NCBI GenBank assembly: GCA_943372195.1
Contig: CALRXS010000006.1
Coordinates: forward strand, 62,001 to 126,000
Direction of reading: 5' to 3'
Origin: JAEYZM01 sp943372195
GTDB lineage: Bacteria > Bacteroidota > Bacteroidia > Sphingobacteriales > Sphingobacteriaceae
Length of the DNA: 64,000 bases
Positions 1 through 9,449 of the stretch are shown here, piece by piece; the stretch's first letter is position 1; every line of letters starts with the position of its first letter. The notes under the pieces are model-generated. The model worked only from the letters and a program-made list of their open reading frames with translations, did no database searches and was not told where the DNA came from. A program made the translations under genes and the position numbers.

Positions 1-833
1 TCTAATGTTGTGATTGCATCATTTCCTCCAGCTAAAACCGGAGTAATTCCATATGATTTCGAGAAGTTTACTGCCGAAGTAATTTCTTTTGCTGAACCTA
101 CTGCAATGATTAATTTTTTCTTACCTGAAAAAATATCTCTCATCGCTTCAAATTTTAAATTCTTCTCAGCAACACTCGACATTTTTGAATAAGCATATGC
201 TTCATCAAAAAATTTCTTCAACTCTAACATCGCTGATTCTGAATTTTTACGCTGCTCTTCTGCAGGTGGAGCCCACCATGCATTGAACACACGCATACGC
301 GGCCAATTTACATGCACCGCCAAATCTGTTTTGTACACTGCATCTTCCCAATTCCATCCGTCTAATTTTACCAATGATGATGTACCTGGTATCGATCCTC
401 CTTGTGGTACTATCAATGCCGTTAAAATACCATTCGATCTAATTGTAGGAATTATTTTTGAATCTGTATTGTATGCAATAATTGAACGAACATTCGGATT
501 CGTATTACCAACCTCGGCATAATCAAGCGTTGCTCTTATTGATTCAATCTCCTCTAATCCGATTTTTGTAAAGGGTGCGATCAAACCCGGATAAATATGT
601 TTACCCGTTGCATCAATAACTTCTGCACCTGTCTCTGATTGATTCGCATTACCTACATAGGTTAAAATTCCTTTTTCAAAAACGACAGTACCCTTTTCAA
701 TAACTTGTGTATTACCTATGTGGATGGTAGCGTTCTTGATAATTATTTTCTTACTCTGCACCTTACTTGGCTTTTGTGCCCAAGCATTTACACTCGTAAC
801 AAATATTAATATGATTATGATTATCTTTTTCAT
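1..833 (-). CDS. Secreted amidohydrolase-family protein, N-terminal part (cut by window edge)
   Basis: The reading frame starts at 833 and runs open through position 1, giving 277 complete codons; the C-terminus lies outside the window. Residues 1-20 are a signal peptide ending in NAWAQ. A composite beta domain typical of imidazolonepropionase-like amidohydrolases follows, with the phrase KNATIHIGNTQVIEKGTVVF and then KHIYPGLIAPFTKIGLEEI. In active family members that second stretch carries the metal-binding HxH; here there is no histidine pair, so this copy may lack the usual metal site. The gene starts 13 nt after the stop of the upstream amidohydrolase, so the two are probably co-transcribed. 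The catalytic half was not seen, so activity cannot be judged. Confidence 0.85.
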   Translation of the reverse strand, partial: MKKIIIIILIFVTSVNAWAQKPSKVQSKKIIIKNATIHIGNTQVIEKGTVVFEKGILTYVGNANQSETGAEVIDATGKHIYPGLIAPFTKIGLEEIESIRATLDYAEVGNTNPNVRSIIAYNTDSKIIPTIRSNGILTALIVPQGGSIPGTSSLVKLDGWNWEDAVYKTDLAVHVNWPRMRVFNAWWAPPAEEQRKNSESAMLELKKFFDEAYAYSKMSSVAEKNLKFEAMRDIFSGKKKLIIAVGSAKEITSAVNFSKSYGITPVLAGGNDAITTL

Positions 834-846
834 CTTGCTTAGCTAA

Positions 847-3837
847 TTAGTACGACATTTCATTTTCTGCATCATCGCAATGATATAATTTTCTCTCTGC
901 CTTCGCTGGCTTTTGCGTTGGCATTCCGATTTTCTTTTGATCTAAAGATTTCTGAATTAATCGCTCTCTCTCTTTTCTAATATCTTCACGTAATTTCAAA
1001 TCTCTCTCTGCATCAAAATAATCTATACCATCTACAAATGTTTTTACTGGCTTAGCATATATCGATAGTGGATGATCTGTCCAGATAACTAAATCTGCAC
1101 TCTTACCTGCTTTTAAACTTCCTACCTTATCATCAACGTGTAACATCTTCGCCGGATTTAAAGTAACCATTTTCAAAGCCTCTTCTTCTGTTACACCTCC
1201 ATATTTTACTGCCTTCGCAGCCTCTTGATTCAGACGACGTGCCATCTCTGCATCATCCGAATTAATTGAAGTATTCACTCCAACCTTCGTCATAATCGCA
1301 GCATTATATGGTATCGCATCTATAACCTCATACTTATATGCCCACCAATCTGAGAAGGTACTCGCATTAGCATTATGCATTTTCATTTTATCCGCAACTT
1401 TATAGCCTTCTAAAATATGTGTGAAGGTATTCACATTGAAGTTAAACATCTCTGCAACTTTCATCAACATATTTATTTCTGATTGTACATACGAGTGACA
1501 AGTAATAAATCTTTTTTTGTTTACAATTTCTAACAATGCATCTAACTCTAAATCTCTTCTGAAACCAGGTGTCTTCATGCTTTGCTCATATTCTTTCGCT
1601 CTAGTAAATGCATCTATATATACTTGCTCTACACCCATTCTCGTCTGCGGAAATCTTACTCTATTATTATCTCCCCAATTCGATTGTTTTACGTTTTCAC
1701 CTAATGCAAATTTTATAAATTGATCTGCTCCTTCAAACTTCAACTCTTCTGCCATCTTTCCCCAACGTAATTTTATCAATGCTGATTGTCCGCCCACTGG
1801 GTTCGCTGAACCATGTAATAATTGAGAAGACGTTACTCCACCCGCTAACTGTCTATAGATATTTACATCGTCAGGTTCTAAAGCATCACCAATTCTTACT
1901 TCTGATGTTACTGATTGTGTACCTTCATTCACTCCACGTGTTATTGCAATGTGCGAGTGTTCATCAATGATACCTGCTGTTACATGTTTTCCTGTTCCAT
2001 CAATTTGCTTAGCATCACCCGCAGCTATTGATTTCCCAACCTTCGCAATTTTACCATCTACAATTAATACATCTGCATTTTCGATTTTGCCTTCTGCTTC
2101 GTTCGTCCAAACAGTTGCATTTTTTATCAACCACTTTTCTGCCTTCGGTAAAGATGTACTTCCATAAGCTGCAAATGGGTAAACTATCTCTGCTACTTTT
2201 TCAGCTTCTTCTGCTTTTTTATTATCTTCTTTCTTCTCTTCTATTTTCGATTTGAAATTTGCCGACCAAGTGATAACCGTACTCGCTGCCATTCCCTCAC
2301 CCATCATTTTAATAGTGTTATTATTACTTAGGATGGTACCGCTTAATCTAATTTTTCCTTTTGCTGAACTGTCTGATAAATTAAAGACCATTGATATTTG
2401 ATCTGCATTCCATTGATAACTCAATTTTACATTAGAGCTATCTGATTTAAGTAGGCTTAACTCTGGTTTGTCTTTCGATCCTTTAATATTTAGTTCATAT
2501 GATTTACCATTTGATAATTTCAAATCATACTTTCCTCTGATATCGAATGGCTTTGTTGTATTAATAACATATTGTGAACCTTCTACCCAATTTTCTAAAA
2601 TAGAAGCATCTTCATCTGTTAATATATTTCCACTCGCTATTATAAAGTTTGCTTTTAGTCCAGCTTTTAAACTACCCACCTGATCTGCTACTCCTAACAT
2701 TTGCGCAGGTACACTTGTCAATGACTGCAATGCTTGTCTCTCTGAAAGTCCAGCTTTCACCGCCTTTCTCAAATTACCATAAAACTCTGATGCTGATTTA
2801 TTATCTGATGCAGTTATCGCAAAACGAATTTTTTCTTTTTCTAAATATGCTGCATTGTAAGGTGCGAGTTCCCAATGTTTCAACTCTGCAATGTTAACAT
2901 TCAAGGCATCATAATAATCTTCTACATCATACACTTTAGGGAATGATAAGCCAATGATTAAATTAGCATTGATGTTTTTCAACTCTTTCAAACGTTGATA
3001 CTCTGTACCATTTGCTTTGTAAACAAAACTTAAGCTGAACTCTTTTGCTATTTTATCTGCTCTGAAAATATCGTGTACATCCGAAACCTCAAATATTTTC
3101 AACATCGACTTCTGATTGTTCAATGCTTCGTATGAAAGATTATATTCTTTTTTATTTTTCTCATACCATGCAGCATCATAAAATGTCTGACGCAATAATG
3201 CGATACTACCCATTAAAGAAGAAGGGTAATCTTGTGTTGAATTACCTTTTGAAAAAGAATAGTTAGCACTTACCTTATCTTTAACTACTAATAAATTTTC
3301 TTTATCAGTTTTTGTGTTCACTAATACAGAGGTACCTCTAGCAATACCATCTTTTTGCAAACTCATCACCATACCAAAACCCATTTCTCTTAGTGACTTT
3401 GCTTTATCGTCTGATACAGTAAACTCTTCGTTAGCATTATACTCTGGCTTAACAGCCTCGTTCCAATGATAAGCTCCTTTTTTATTTGATAAGAACTGCG
3501 GACCTCTATTGTTGTTGTTCGCACGTTTTAACTCAGGCATACCATAACTAGTATACATGTCAATAAACGAGGGGTAAATAGTTTTACCTTCACAATTAAC
3601 AACAATAGCTTCTTTTGGCACAGCTAATCCGGCACCTACATTTACAACCTTATTGTCTTTAATTAAGAGAGTCGCGTTCTCTAAAACTTTGTCGGCATCG
3701 ATGTAAATTTTTGCATTCGTAAATGCATACATATTAGATCGAGAATCTTTAACACCGTTTATAGGAAACGTCTCTTGAGCCTGTACTGTAATCAAGCTGA
3801 TAAAAAATACAGCAATAACACTTAGTAGTTTCTTCAT
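847..3837 (-). CDS. Secreted double-domain amidohydrolase (pseudo + active-like halves)
   Basis: A protein of 996 residues with a signal peptide (residues 1-20, ending VQAQ), so it should act in the periplasm or outside the cell. It holds two amidohydrolase units. The first (about 25-430) keeps the composite domain and the late phrase GSLKAGLKANFIIASG, but where HxH is expected it reads YPSFIDMYTSYG, so it looks non-catalytic. A beta-rich linker follows, with a Lys/Glu-rich stretch. The second (about 566-996) has HSH at residues 627-629, the phrases ITCHSYVQSEI and FTHILEG, an Asp in NSDDAEM, and GSLKAGKSADLVIWTDHPL, consistent with a working metal centre. The substrate is unknown; such proteins are often loosely labelled imidazolonepropionase or dipeptidase. 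It probably forms an operon with the gene starting at 833. Confidence 0.9.
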   Translation of the reverse strand: MKKLLSVIAVFFISLITVQAQETFPINGVKDSRSNMYAFTNAKIYIDADKVLENATLLIKDNKVVNVGAGLAVPKEAIVVNCEGKTIYPSFIDMYTSYGMPELKRANNNNRGPQFLSNKKGAYHWNEAVKPEYNANEEFTVSDDKAKSLREMGFGMVMSLQKDGIARGTSVLVNTKTDKENLLVVKDKVSANYSFSKGNSTQDYPSSLMGSIALLRQTFYDAAWYEKNKKEYNLSYEALNNQKSMLKIFEVSDVHDIFRADKIAKEFSLSFVYKANGTEYQRLKELKNINANLIIGLSFPKVYDVEDYYDALNVNIAELKHWELAPYNAAYLEKEKIRFAITASDNKSASEFYGNLRKAVKAGLSERQALQSLTSVPAQMLGVADQVGSLKAGLKANFIIASGNILTDEDASILENWVEGSQYVINTTKPFDIRGKYDLKLSNGKSYELNIKGSKDKPELSLLKSDSSNVKLSYQWNADQISMVFNLSDSSAKGKIRLSGTILSNNNTIKMMGEGMAASTVITWSANFKSKIEEKKEDNKKAEEAEKVAEIVYPFAAYGSTSLPKAEKWLIKNATVWTNEAEGKIENADVLIVDGKIAKVGKSIAAGDAKQIDGTGKHVTAGIIDEHSHIAITRGVNEGTQSVTSEVRIGDALEPDDVNIYRQLAGGVTSSQLLHGSANPVGGQSALIKLRWGKMAEELKFEGADQFIKFALGENVKQSNWGDNNRVRFPQTRMGVEQVYIDAFTRAKEYEQSMKTPGFRRDLELDALLEIVNKKRFITCHSYVQSEINMLMKVAEMFNFNVNTFTHILEGYKVADKMKMHNANASTFSDWWAYKYEVIDAIPYNAAIMTKVGVNTSINSDDAEMARRLNQEAAKAVKYGGVTEEEALKMVTLNPAKMLHVDDKVGSLKAGKSADLVIWTDHPLSIYAKPVKTFVDGIDYFDAERDLKLREDIRKERERLIQKSLDQKKIGMPTQKPAKAERKLYHCDDAENEMSY

Positions 3838-3993
3838 TTGTTTAGTATTGAATATCTAATATACTTAATTAAAATCAACATCATAAATTCTCAAATAAAG
3901 CTCTGTATATCAAGTCTGTTACAGTCACATTTTATTTACATACATGTATTACCAACGTTACATAAAAACAACATTTAGTTAATAGGGGCTATA

Positions 3994-4001
3994 TACTTTT
4001 G
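3994..4001 (+). promoter_or_regulatory. -7 promoter element TACTTTTG
   Basis: Matches the Bacteroidota -7 consensus TAnnTTTG. It lies 48 nt before the ATG at 4050. A longer in-frame start (TTG at 3999) would fall inside it, which supports the ATG at 4050. Confidence 0.6.
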
Positions 4002-4049
4002 TATTGTCGATATAACAAAAAAGAATTGTTCACCTTAATTCAAAATAAA

Positions 4050-4400
4050 ATGAAAATGAAATTGTTCACACTGATTGCCCTAATAGTTATGGGTACAGTA
4101 AACATGGCAGCAGCTAGCGAAACAGCAGCTAAAGCAAATGCAGCAGATGTGCTTGCAAAAATTATTAAAGAAAAAGTTGATTTCCCACGCTTCTTAAAAG
4201 CTGATGGCGTAAAGACAACTTCTGTAATGGTTGAGTTCACTTTGAACGAAGAAGGCAAAGTAGATGTGATAAACACTAACGACTGCGATGCTAAAGTTCG
4301 TGATTATGTAATTCAACAAATTGAAGACATCAATTTATCAGGCGTAAACCACGAAGCTGGTGAAGTCTACATGATTAAATTGAACTTCAAATTATTGTAA
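4050..4400 (+). CDS. Small secreted protein with TonB C-terminal-like fold
   Basis: A protein of 116 residues. Residues 1-22 are a signal peptide (hydrophobic core LFTLIALIVMGTVNMAAA). The mature part contains SVMVEFTLNEEGKVDVINT and ends EVYMIKLNFKLL, which resembles the C-terminal domain of TonB-type proteins common in small Bacteroidota envelope proteins; this is a pattern match by eye. There is a single cysteine (NDCDAK). The ATG at 4050 is preferred over the upstream TTG at 3999 because of the signal peptide and the promoter position. A strong terminator follows, so the gene is probably transcribed alone. The function is unknown. Confidence 0.7.
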   Translation: MKMKLFTLIALIVMGTVNMAAASETAAKANAADVLAKIIKEKVDFPRFLKADGVKTTSVMVEFTLNEEGKVDVINTNDCDAKVRDYVIQQIEDINLSGVNHEAGEVYMIKLNFKLL

Positions 4401-4429
4401 GTCTCATCATAGTTTGACGTTTATAGGGG

Positions 4430-4460
4430 AGCCTGTGACCGAAAGGTGCAGGCTTTTTTT
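4430..4460 (+). terminator. Rho-independent terminator
   Basis: Stem AGCCTG/CAGGCT, then ACC/GGT around a GAAA tetraloop, followed by a run of seven T. It ends the transcript of the small secreted protein gene at 4050-4400. Confidence 0.85.
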
Positions 4461-4480
4461 ATTTATAATACTAAAAGCTA

Positions 4481-4488
4481 TATATTTG
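4481..4488 (+). promoter_or_regulatory. -7 promoter element TATATTTG
   Basis: TAnnTTTG match between the preceding terminator and the ATG at 4504. The expected transcript start is only about 10 nt before the start codon. Confidence 0.65.
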
Positions 4489-4503
4489 GAAAAAAACTCC
4501 CTT

Positions 4504-5196
4504 ATGACGACAATTAGTTTAATTCACGTAGCCAGCGCAAGTTTATTCTTACTTGATTATGTTATTAAAACCATATTACTTCTTTCTGGAAGTACATCCT
4601 TAGAAAAATATAAAAAGGTTACTAAAGTACCTAGCATGATTATCAGCACTTTATTCTTAGTGTCGGGTATTTACATGATTGCTCAAATTGGTATGGCTAA
4701 TATCGGCGGATGGTTCCATTTGAAAGTGACCCTCGTTATTGTTGGTATAGTTCTAGGGGTTATTGGCTTTAAGAAAAACAATAAAGCAATGGCAGTGATT
4801 TCTACCATTTTGTTTTTATACGTTTACGGTTTATCAGAAACTAAAGATATTAAATTAGGTATCGGCAAGCCTTCAATGGCTGAAGTAGTAACTGATACTG
4901 CTGCTGCGAACTATGATATTTTAGTTCATGGTAAAGCTATATACATCAATAATTGTATGAGATGCCACGGTGAAGATGGTAAAGCGGGTATCAATGGCGC
5001 TACTGATTTAACTGGTTCTTTATGTGAGAACAGAGGGTTAATTGGTATCATCAAACATGGCAGAAATTTAATGCCTGCTTACAAAGATCAATTAACAGAA
5101 CAAGAAATATTAGCAGTGGCAGAATATGTAAAATCAATTCGCGTACACAAAGAAGGCGTTGATTCTACAGCTACTGACTCAGTGGTGATGGAATAA
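4504..5196 (+). CDS. SirB-like membrane protein fused to cytochrome c domain
   Basis: A protein of 230 residues. The first 110 residues hold about four membrane segments (near 5-23, 42-62, 68-88 and 92-110) and resemble the SirB/DUF family of small integral membrane proteins. A class I cytochrome c domain follows, with the haem-binding motif CMRCH at residues 151-155 and a likely distal Met ligand in GRNLMPAYKDQL. It should be a membrane-anchored electron carrier on the periplasmic side. The ATG at 4504 is preferred over an in-frame codon 90 nt upstream, which lies inside the terminator. The gap to hflX is 6 nt, so the two may be co-transcribed. The redox partner is unknown. Confidence 0.8.
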   Translation: MTTISLIHVASASLFLLDYVIKTILLLSGSTSLEKYKKVTKVPSMIISTLFLVSGIYMIAQIGMANIGGWFHLKVTLVIVGIVLGVIGFKKNNKAMAVISTILFLYVYGLSETKDIKLGIGKPSMAEVVTDTAAANYDILVHGKAIYINNCMRCHGEDGKAGINGATDLTGSLCENRGLIGIIKHGRNLMPAYKDQLTEQEILAVAEYVKSIRVHKEGVDSTATDSVVME

Positions 5197-5202
5197 TTTA
5201 GA

Positions 5203-6369
5203 ATGACAAAAAGAAAATTACACGATACTGCAGCAAAGCAAGAAAGAGCGATATTAGTAGGTGTAATTACACCTGATGAAACCGAAGAGCAAGAACTCGA
5301 ATACCTCGATGAGCTTGCTTTTCTGGTTGAAACCGCAGGTGGTAAATCTGAAAAATATTTTACTCAAAAACTTCAAAGACCCGATGTTCGTACTTATGTA
5401 GGCAAGGGTAAACTCGAAGAAATTATTGAATATGTAAAGGTCGAAGAAATCGACATCGTTATTTTCGACGATGAACTTACACCTTCACAATTACGTAACA
5501 TCGAACGTGAATTAAAAGTTCGTGTACTCGATCGTAGTAATTTGATTCTCGATATTTTCGCTAGTCGCGCTCAAACAGCCCAAGCGAAAACTCAAGTTGA
5601 ATTAGCTCAATTACAATATTTATTACCTCGACTTACAAGAATGTGGACGCATTTGGAACGTCAAAAGGGGGGTATTGGTATGCGCGGACCAGGTGAGTCA
5701 CAAATTGAAACTGACCGTCGTATTATCTTAAATAAAGTTTCTTTACTCAAAGAGAAATTAGAAATCATCGATCGCCAAAACGAAACACAACGTAGAAATC
5801 GTGGTGAGTTAATTCGTGTGGCATTGGTAGGTTATACCAACGTTGGTAAGTCAACCATCATGAATGTTTTATCTAAGTCTGAAGTATTCGCAGAAAATAA
5901 ATTGTTCGCGACACTCGATACTACTGTTCGAAAAGTGGTGATTGAAAACTTGCCTTTTTTATTGTCAGATACCGTCGGATTCATACGTAAACTTCCGCAT
6001 CATTTAATTGAATGTTTCAAATCTACATTAGCTGAAGTGAAAGAAGCAGATATCTTATTACATGTCGTAGATATCTCACATCATAGTTTCGAAGATCATA
6101 TTAACACTGTTAACGATACGCTGAAAGACCTAGAATCATTAGATAAACCAATGATCATGGTTTTCAATAAAGTTGATGCTTATAAAAATTCAGAACAACC
6201 AATGAGCATTAAAGATTTTAAAAATACATGGATGGCGAAAGCGAATGCTCCTGCAATTTTTATATCTGCTACTAAAAACGAAGGTGTAACTGAATTCAGA
6301 CAATTACTTTACGATAAAGTGAAAGAGATGCACTTAGAGCGCTATCCGAATAATCACTTATTGTACTAA
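5203..6369 (+). CDS. hflX: GTPase HflX
   Basis: A ribosome-associated GTPase of 388 residues, a normal length for the family. The N-terminal HflX domain contains the conserved phrase IERELKVRVLDRSNLILDIF, and the glycine-rich GIGMRGPGESQIETDRR precedes the G domain. G1 is GYTNVGKS at residues 210-217, the switch I region is FATLDTTVRKV, G3 is DTVGF at 256-260 and G4 is NKVD at 322-325. HflX is known to bind the large ribosomal subunit and split stalled ribosomes under stress. The stop codon is directly next to the stop of the convergent ABC transporter gene (6369/6370). Confidence 0.96.
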   Translation: MTKRKLHDTAAKQERAILVGVITPDETEEQELEYLDELAFLVETAGGKSEKYFTQKLQRPDVRTYVGKGKLEEIIEYVKVEEIDIVIFDDELTPSQLRNIERELKVRVLDRSNLILDIFASRAQTAQAKTQVELAQLQYLLPRLTRMWTHLERQKGGIGMRGPGESQIETDRRIILNKVSLLKEKLEIIDRQNETQRRNRGELIRVALVGYTNVGKSTIMNVLSKSEVFAENKLFATLDTTVRKVVIENLPFLLSDTVGFIRKLPHHLIECFKSTLAEVKEADILLHVVDISHHSFEDHINTVNDTLKDLESLDKPMIMVFNKVDAYKNSEQPMSIKDFKNTWMAKANAPAIFISATKNEGVTEFRQLLYDKVKEMHLERYPNNHLLY

Positions 6370-8193
6370 TTAAAATCCTTGCATATCAAACAAGCGTTTG
6401 TAAACCCCAGCTTTATCTAGTAATTCTTGGTGTTTCCCTTGTTCAATAATTTCACCATGTTGCATCACTACAATTTGATCAGCATGTTGTATCGTAGATA
6501 ATCTATGCGCGATAACAACTGATGTTCTATTGCGCATTAAATTTTGTATAGCTTCTTGTACCAATCTTTCTGACTCAGTATCTAATGCTGATGTTGCTTC
6601 ATCTAAAATTAATATCGGCGGATTCTTTAGTACCGCTCTCGCAATCGACAATCTCTGTCTTTGTCCGCCCGATAACTTCGAACCCCTATCACCAATATTT
6701 GTATGATAGCCTTGCTCCATCTTATGAATGAACTCATGTGCATTCGCAATCTTCGCAGCATCTATTACTTGCTCTTCAGTTGCACTCTCATTTCCGAAAG
6801 AAATATTTTTGAAAATGGTATCGTTAAACAAAATCGATTCTTGAGTAACAATTCCCATCAAGTGATTTAGATCTGATAATTTTACCTTACGGATGTCAAT
6901 ACCATCAATCATTATTGCGCCTTCAGTGACATCGTAAAAACGAGGTAACAAGTCTGCCATCGTTGATTTACCTGCACCCGAAGCACCCACTAATGCAATC
7001 ATCTTACCCTTCTCAACACTAAGATTCACATTGTTCAATACCTTTTTATCGGCATATTGAAAACTTACATTTTTGTATTCAATCTTATCTTTGAAATCAG
7101 CAATATGTATCGCATCATTTGATTCTTTTATCGCAACTTCATGTTCTAAAATTTCAAAAATTCTTTCACCTGATGCAATGCCTCTTTGAATATTTGTTAA
7201 TGCAGAAGAAATATTTTTCGCAGGCACCAATATTTGTGAGTACAAAATAATATAGGTAATAAACTCAGATGCGTTCAAGTCAGAACGATTCTCTAATACG
7301 AGTTGACCTCCGTATAAAATAACTAAGACCACAACACCCACACCTAAGAATTCAGAGATCGGCGATGCCAATTCTCTTTTGTTCCACATCGACTTTAATA
7401 CACTTCTGTATTTAGAATTTTGCTCATCGAACTTTTTGTTGACATAAGCTTGTGCATTAAATGCTTTGATGATTCTTATACCAGAAATACTCTCTTCTAT
7501 GATGCTTAATATATTTCCTAAAAGTGTTTGCCCCATCTTCGCATCTTTCCTCAACCTTCTCGAAATAGTAGTAATAACAACACCCGATATCGGCAATACA
7601 ATTAAAGTAAACAATGTCAATTTAAACGACATCGTAAACAATAGAATAATATAACCAACAATCATCAATGGTTCTCTGAATACAACTTGCACAGAGCTTA
7701 CAACGGATGTTTCGATTTCATTAACATCGTTCGATAAGCTCGACATAATATCTCCCTTACGTTGATTATGAAAATAACCTACATGTAAATCGGTGATTTT
7801 TTTAAACAAGCTTTCACGAATATTTTTAATCACATAAGTACGCATCGAGGTCAATACTCTTTGCGACCAATAGCGAAACATGTTTGCGAAAAATACAGAG
7901 ATGATAATGATGGCACATACAAATTGCAAGGCACCTGATTGCCCATATTGAGAATATATTTTATAGAAATAATAATCAAATAATGATGAAGCATAATCGA
8001 TGCTTAAGCTAAAACTTGGCAATGAAGTAATAGTCTTAGGTTCCACTTTTTCGAAAATGACATTCAACAAAGGAATCAGCAATGTGAAATTCACCAATCC
8101 GAATAAGACCGCCAAAACCGCTAAAACAGCGTATTTAGGCACAAATCTGTTCAAGGGGCGGGCAAAAGCGAGTATTTTAAAATATATTTTCAT
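6370..8193 (-). CDS. MsbA-like ABC exporter (fused permease-ATPase)
   Basis: A half-transporter of 607 residues. The N-terminal 330 residues form a six-helix ABC transmembrane domain. The C-terminal ATPase has Walker A GASGAGKST at residues 403-411, the signature LSGGQ at about 507, Walker B ILILDEATSALD and the H-loop VIAHRLSTIQ. The layout fits MsbA-type lipid A or multidrug exporters that work as homodimers in the inner membrane; the substrate cannot be told. The ATG at 8193 is preferred over an in-frame TTG at 8214. Transcription diverges from the glycosyltransferase gene at 8264. Confidence 0.92.
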   Translation of the reverse strand: MKIYFKILAFARPLNRFVPKYAVLAVLAVLFGLVNFTLLIPLLNVIFEKVEPKTITSLPSFSLSIDYASSLFDYYFYKIYSQYGQSGALQFVCAIIIISVFFANMFRYWSQRVLTSMRTYVIKNIRESLFKKITDLHVGYFHNQRKGDIMSSLSNDVNEIETSVVSSVQVVFREPLMIVGYIILLFTMSFKLTLFTLIVLPISGVVITTISRRLRKDAKMGQTLLGNILSIIEESISGIRIIKAFNAQAYVNKKFDEQNSKYRSVLKSMWNKRELASPISEFLGVGVVVLVILYGGQLVLENRSDLNASEFITYIILYSQILVPAKNISSALTNIQRGIASGERIFEILEHEVAIKESNDAIHIADFKDKIEYKNVSFQYADKKVLNNVNLSVEKGKMIALVGASGAGKSTMADLLPRFYDVTEGAIMIDGIDIRKVKLSDLNHLMGIVTQESILFNDTIFKNISFGNESATEEQVIDAAKIANAHEFIHKMEQGYHTNIGDRGSKLSGGQRQRLSIARAVLKNPPILILDEATSALDTESERLVQEAIQNLMRNRTSVVIAHRLSTIQHADQIVVMQHGEIIEQGKHQELLDKAGVYKRLFDMQGF

Positions 8194-8246
8194 TGACCAT
8201 GCAAAATAATACAATTATTTCAATAGATAATAGCTAATTAGAATAG

Positions 8247-8254
8247 TATCTTTG
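8247..8254 (+). promoter_or_regulatory. -7 promoter element TATCTTTG
   Basis: TAnnTTTG match with only 9 nt between its end and the ATG at 8264, so the transcript probably has a very short 5' leader. Confidence 0.65.
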
Positions 8255-8263
8255 TTTTTGAAT

Positions 8264-9085
8264 ATGATTAGTATAATAACGGCTATTCACAATCAATTAG
8301 CCATCAATAAAATATATTTAGAATACCTGCAGAAATACACTTATCACCCATTCGAACTCATCATTATTGATAATAATTCTACCGATGGTAGCAAAGAGTT
8401 CTTCAAAGAAAATGGTGCAGTGGTAATTGAAAATGCAGCCAACTATTCATACCCTTACACTCAAAACCAAGGAATCAAAATTGCAAAGTATGATACTTTT
8501 GCATTTTTGAATAATGATATAACGGTGGCTAAACACTGGGACAAGCATTTATTAGAAAGCATGTCACATAATGGTTTAGATGTAATAACAGTTTGTGGAA
8601 TTGAAAGAGTAGAGAGTTTAGAAGAGACAAAGCGTATCGGTAGAAAATGGAAAAAAATTAAAAACATTATTTCCTTTTTTAACAGATCAGAAACAAGTTT
8701 CAGGTTGATGCATAAATTAATGTATTGCAACTGGGAGAAATTTTGTGATGAACGATACAATAAATTTAAGTTACAAACCGTAGAAGGTTTCGTTGGTAAC
8801 TCAGTTTTATTTAATCGCAAAGCATTAGATTTATTAGGCTTTTGGGATGAGAGAATACAAGGAGCAGATTTTGATTTATACATCCGCTCAAAAAAAAGAA
8901 ATTTAGAACAAGGTGATATTAAACCATGCCATATAGCATTAGATGTTTATAATCATCATTACATAAGAGTCACACTTAAGTCGAAGCCACCAGTATTTGT
9001 TGATGCTGGCAATATGATAGCTTTAGAAGAAAAGTGGACAAAAGAAGAATTAACATTATATTTAAAAGACAATCTGCATACCTGA
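8264..9085 (+). CDS. Glycosyltransferase family 2 protein
   Basis: A protein of 273 residues with a GT-A fold pattern: the N-terminal strand ISIITAIHNQ, the nucleotide-sugar site IIDNNSTDGS at residues 34-43, FLNNDI as the DxD-like position, and VEGFVGNSVLFNRKAL followed by FWDERIQGADFDLYIR as the acceptor-side motif. There is no membrane segment. It probably transfers a sugar to a surface polysaccharide or protein, but donor and acceptor are unknown. The ATG at 8264 is preferred over a TTG at 8252 that overlaps the promoter. rbfA follows after 1 nt, so the genes are likely co-transcribed. Confidence 0.85.
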   Translation: MISIITAIHNQLAINKIYLEYLQKYTYHPFELIIIDNNSTDGSKEFFKENGAVVIENAANYSYPYTQNQGIKIAKYDTFAFLNNDITVAKHWDKHLLESMSHNGLDVITVCGIERVESLEETKRIGRKWKKIKNIISFFNRSETSFRLMHKLMYCNWEKFCDERYNKFKLQTVEGFVGNSVLFNRKALDLLGFWDERIQGADFDLYIRSKKRNLEQGDIKPCHIALDVYNHHYIRVTLKSKPPVFVDAGNMIALEEKWTKEELTLYLKDNLHT

Positions 9086-9086
9086 T

Positions 9087-9449
9087 ATGGAATCGAAAAG
9101 ACAACAGAAATTTGCGAGAATAATTCAGAAAGAATTAAGTGATATTTTTCAAAAATCAGGATTATCATTTCATGGTAATACGATTATCACTATTACTATG
9201 GTAAGAATATCACCAGACTTATCGGTAGCGAGAGTATATTTAAGTTTCTTTAATTCTAGCAATAAAGAACAAATGTTAAATGAGATTAAAGTTCAAACCA
9301 AAGAGATAAGATTTAAACTAGGTGAGCGTATTCGCAATCAAGCGAGAATAGTTCCACACTTAGAATTCTTTATCGACGATTCAGCTGAATATGTTTCTCG
9401 TATGGATGAATTATTTAATCGCATCAATAAAAAAGAAGATGAAAACTAG
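9087..9449 (+). CDS. rbfA: Ribosome-binding factor A
   Basis: A protein of 120 residues, typical for RbfA, a cold-shock and 30S-maturation factor that binds near helix 1 of 16S rRNA. Diagnostic features are the start ESKRQQKFARIIQKELSDIFQ, the KH-like core TITMVRISPDLSVARVYLSFF, and KEIRFKLGERIRNQARIVPHLEFFIDDS. The Asp-Asp-Ser phrase before the C-terminal helix is usual for the family. The end overlaps the next gene by 11 nt, which points to coupled translation. Confidence 0.95.
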   Translation: MESKRQQKFARIIQKELSDIFQKSGLSFHGNTIITITMVRISPDLSVARVYLSFFNSSNKEQMLNEIKVQTKEIRFKLGERIRNQARIVPHLEFFIDDSAEYVSRMDELFNRINKKEDEN

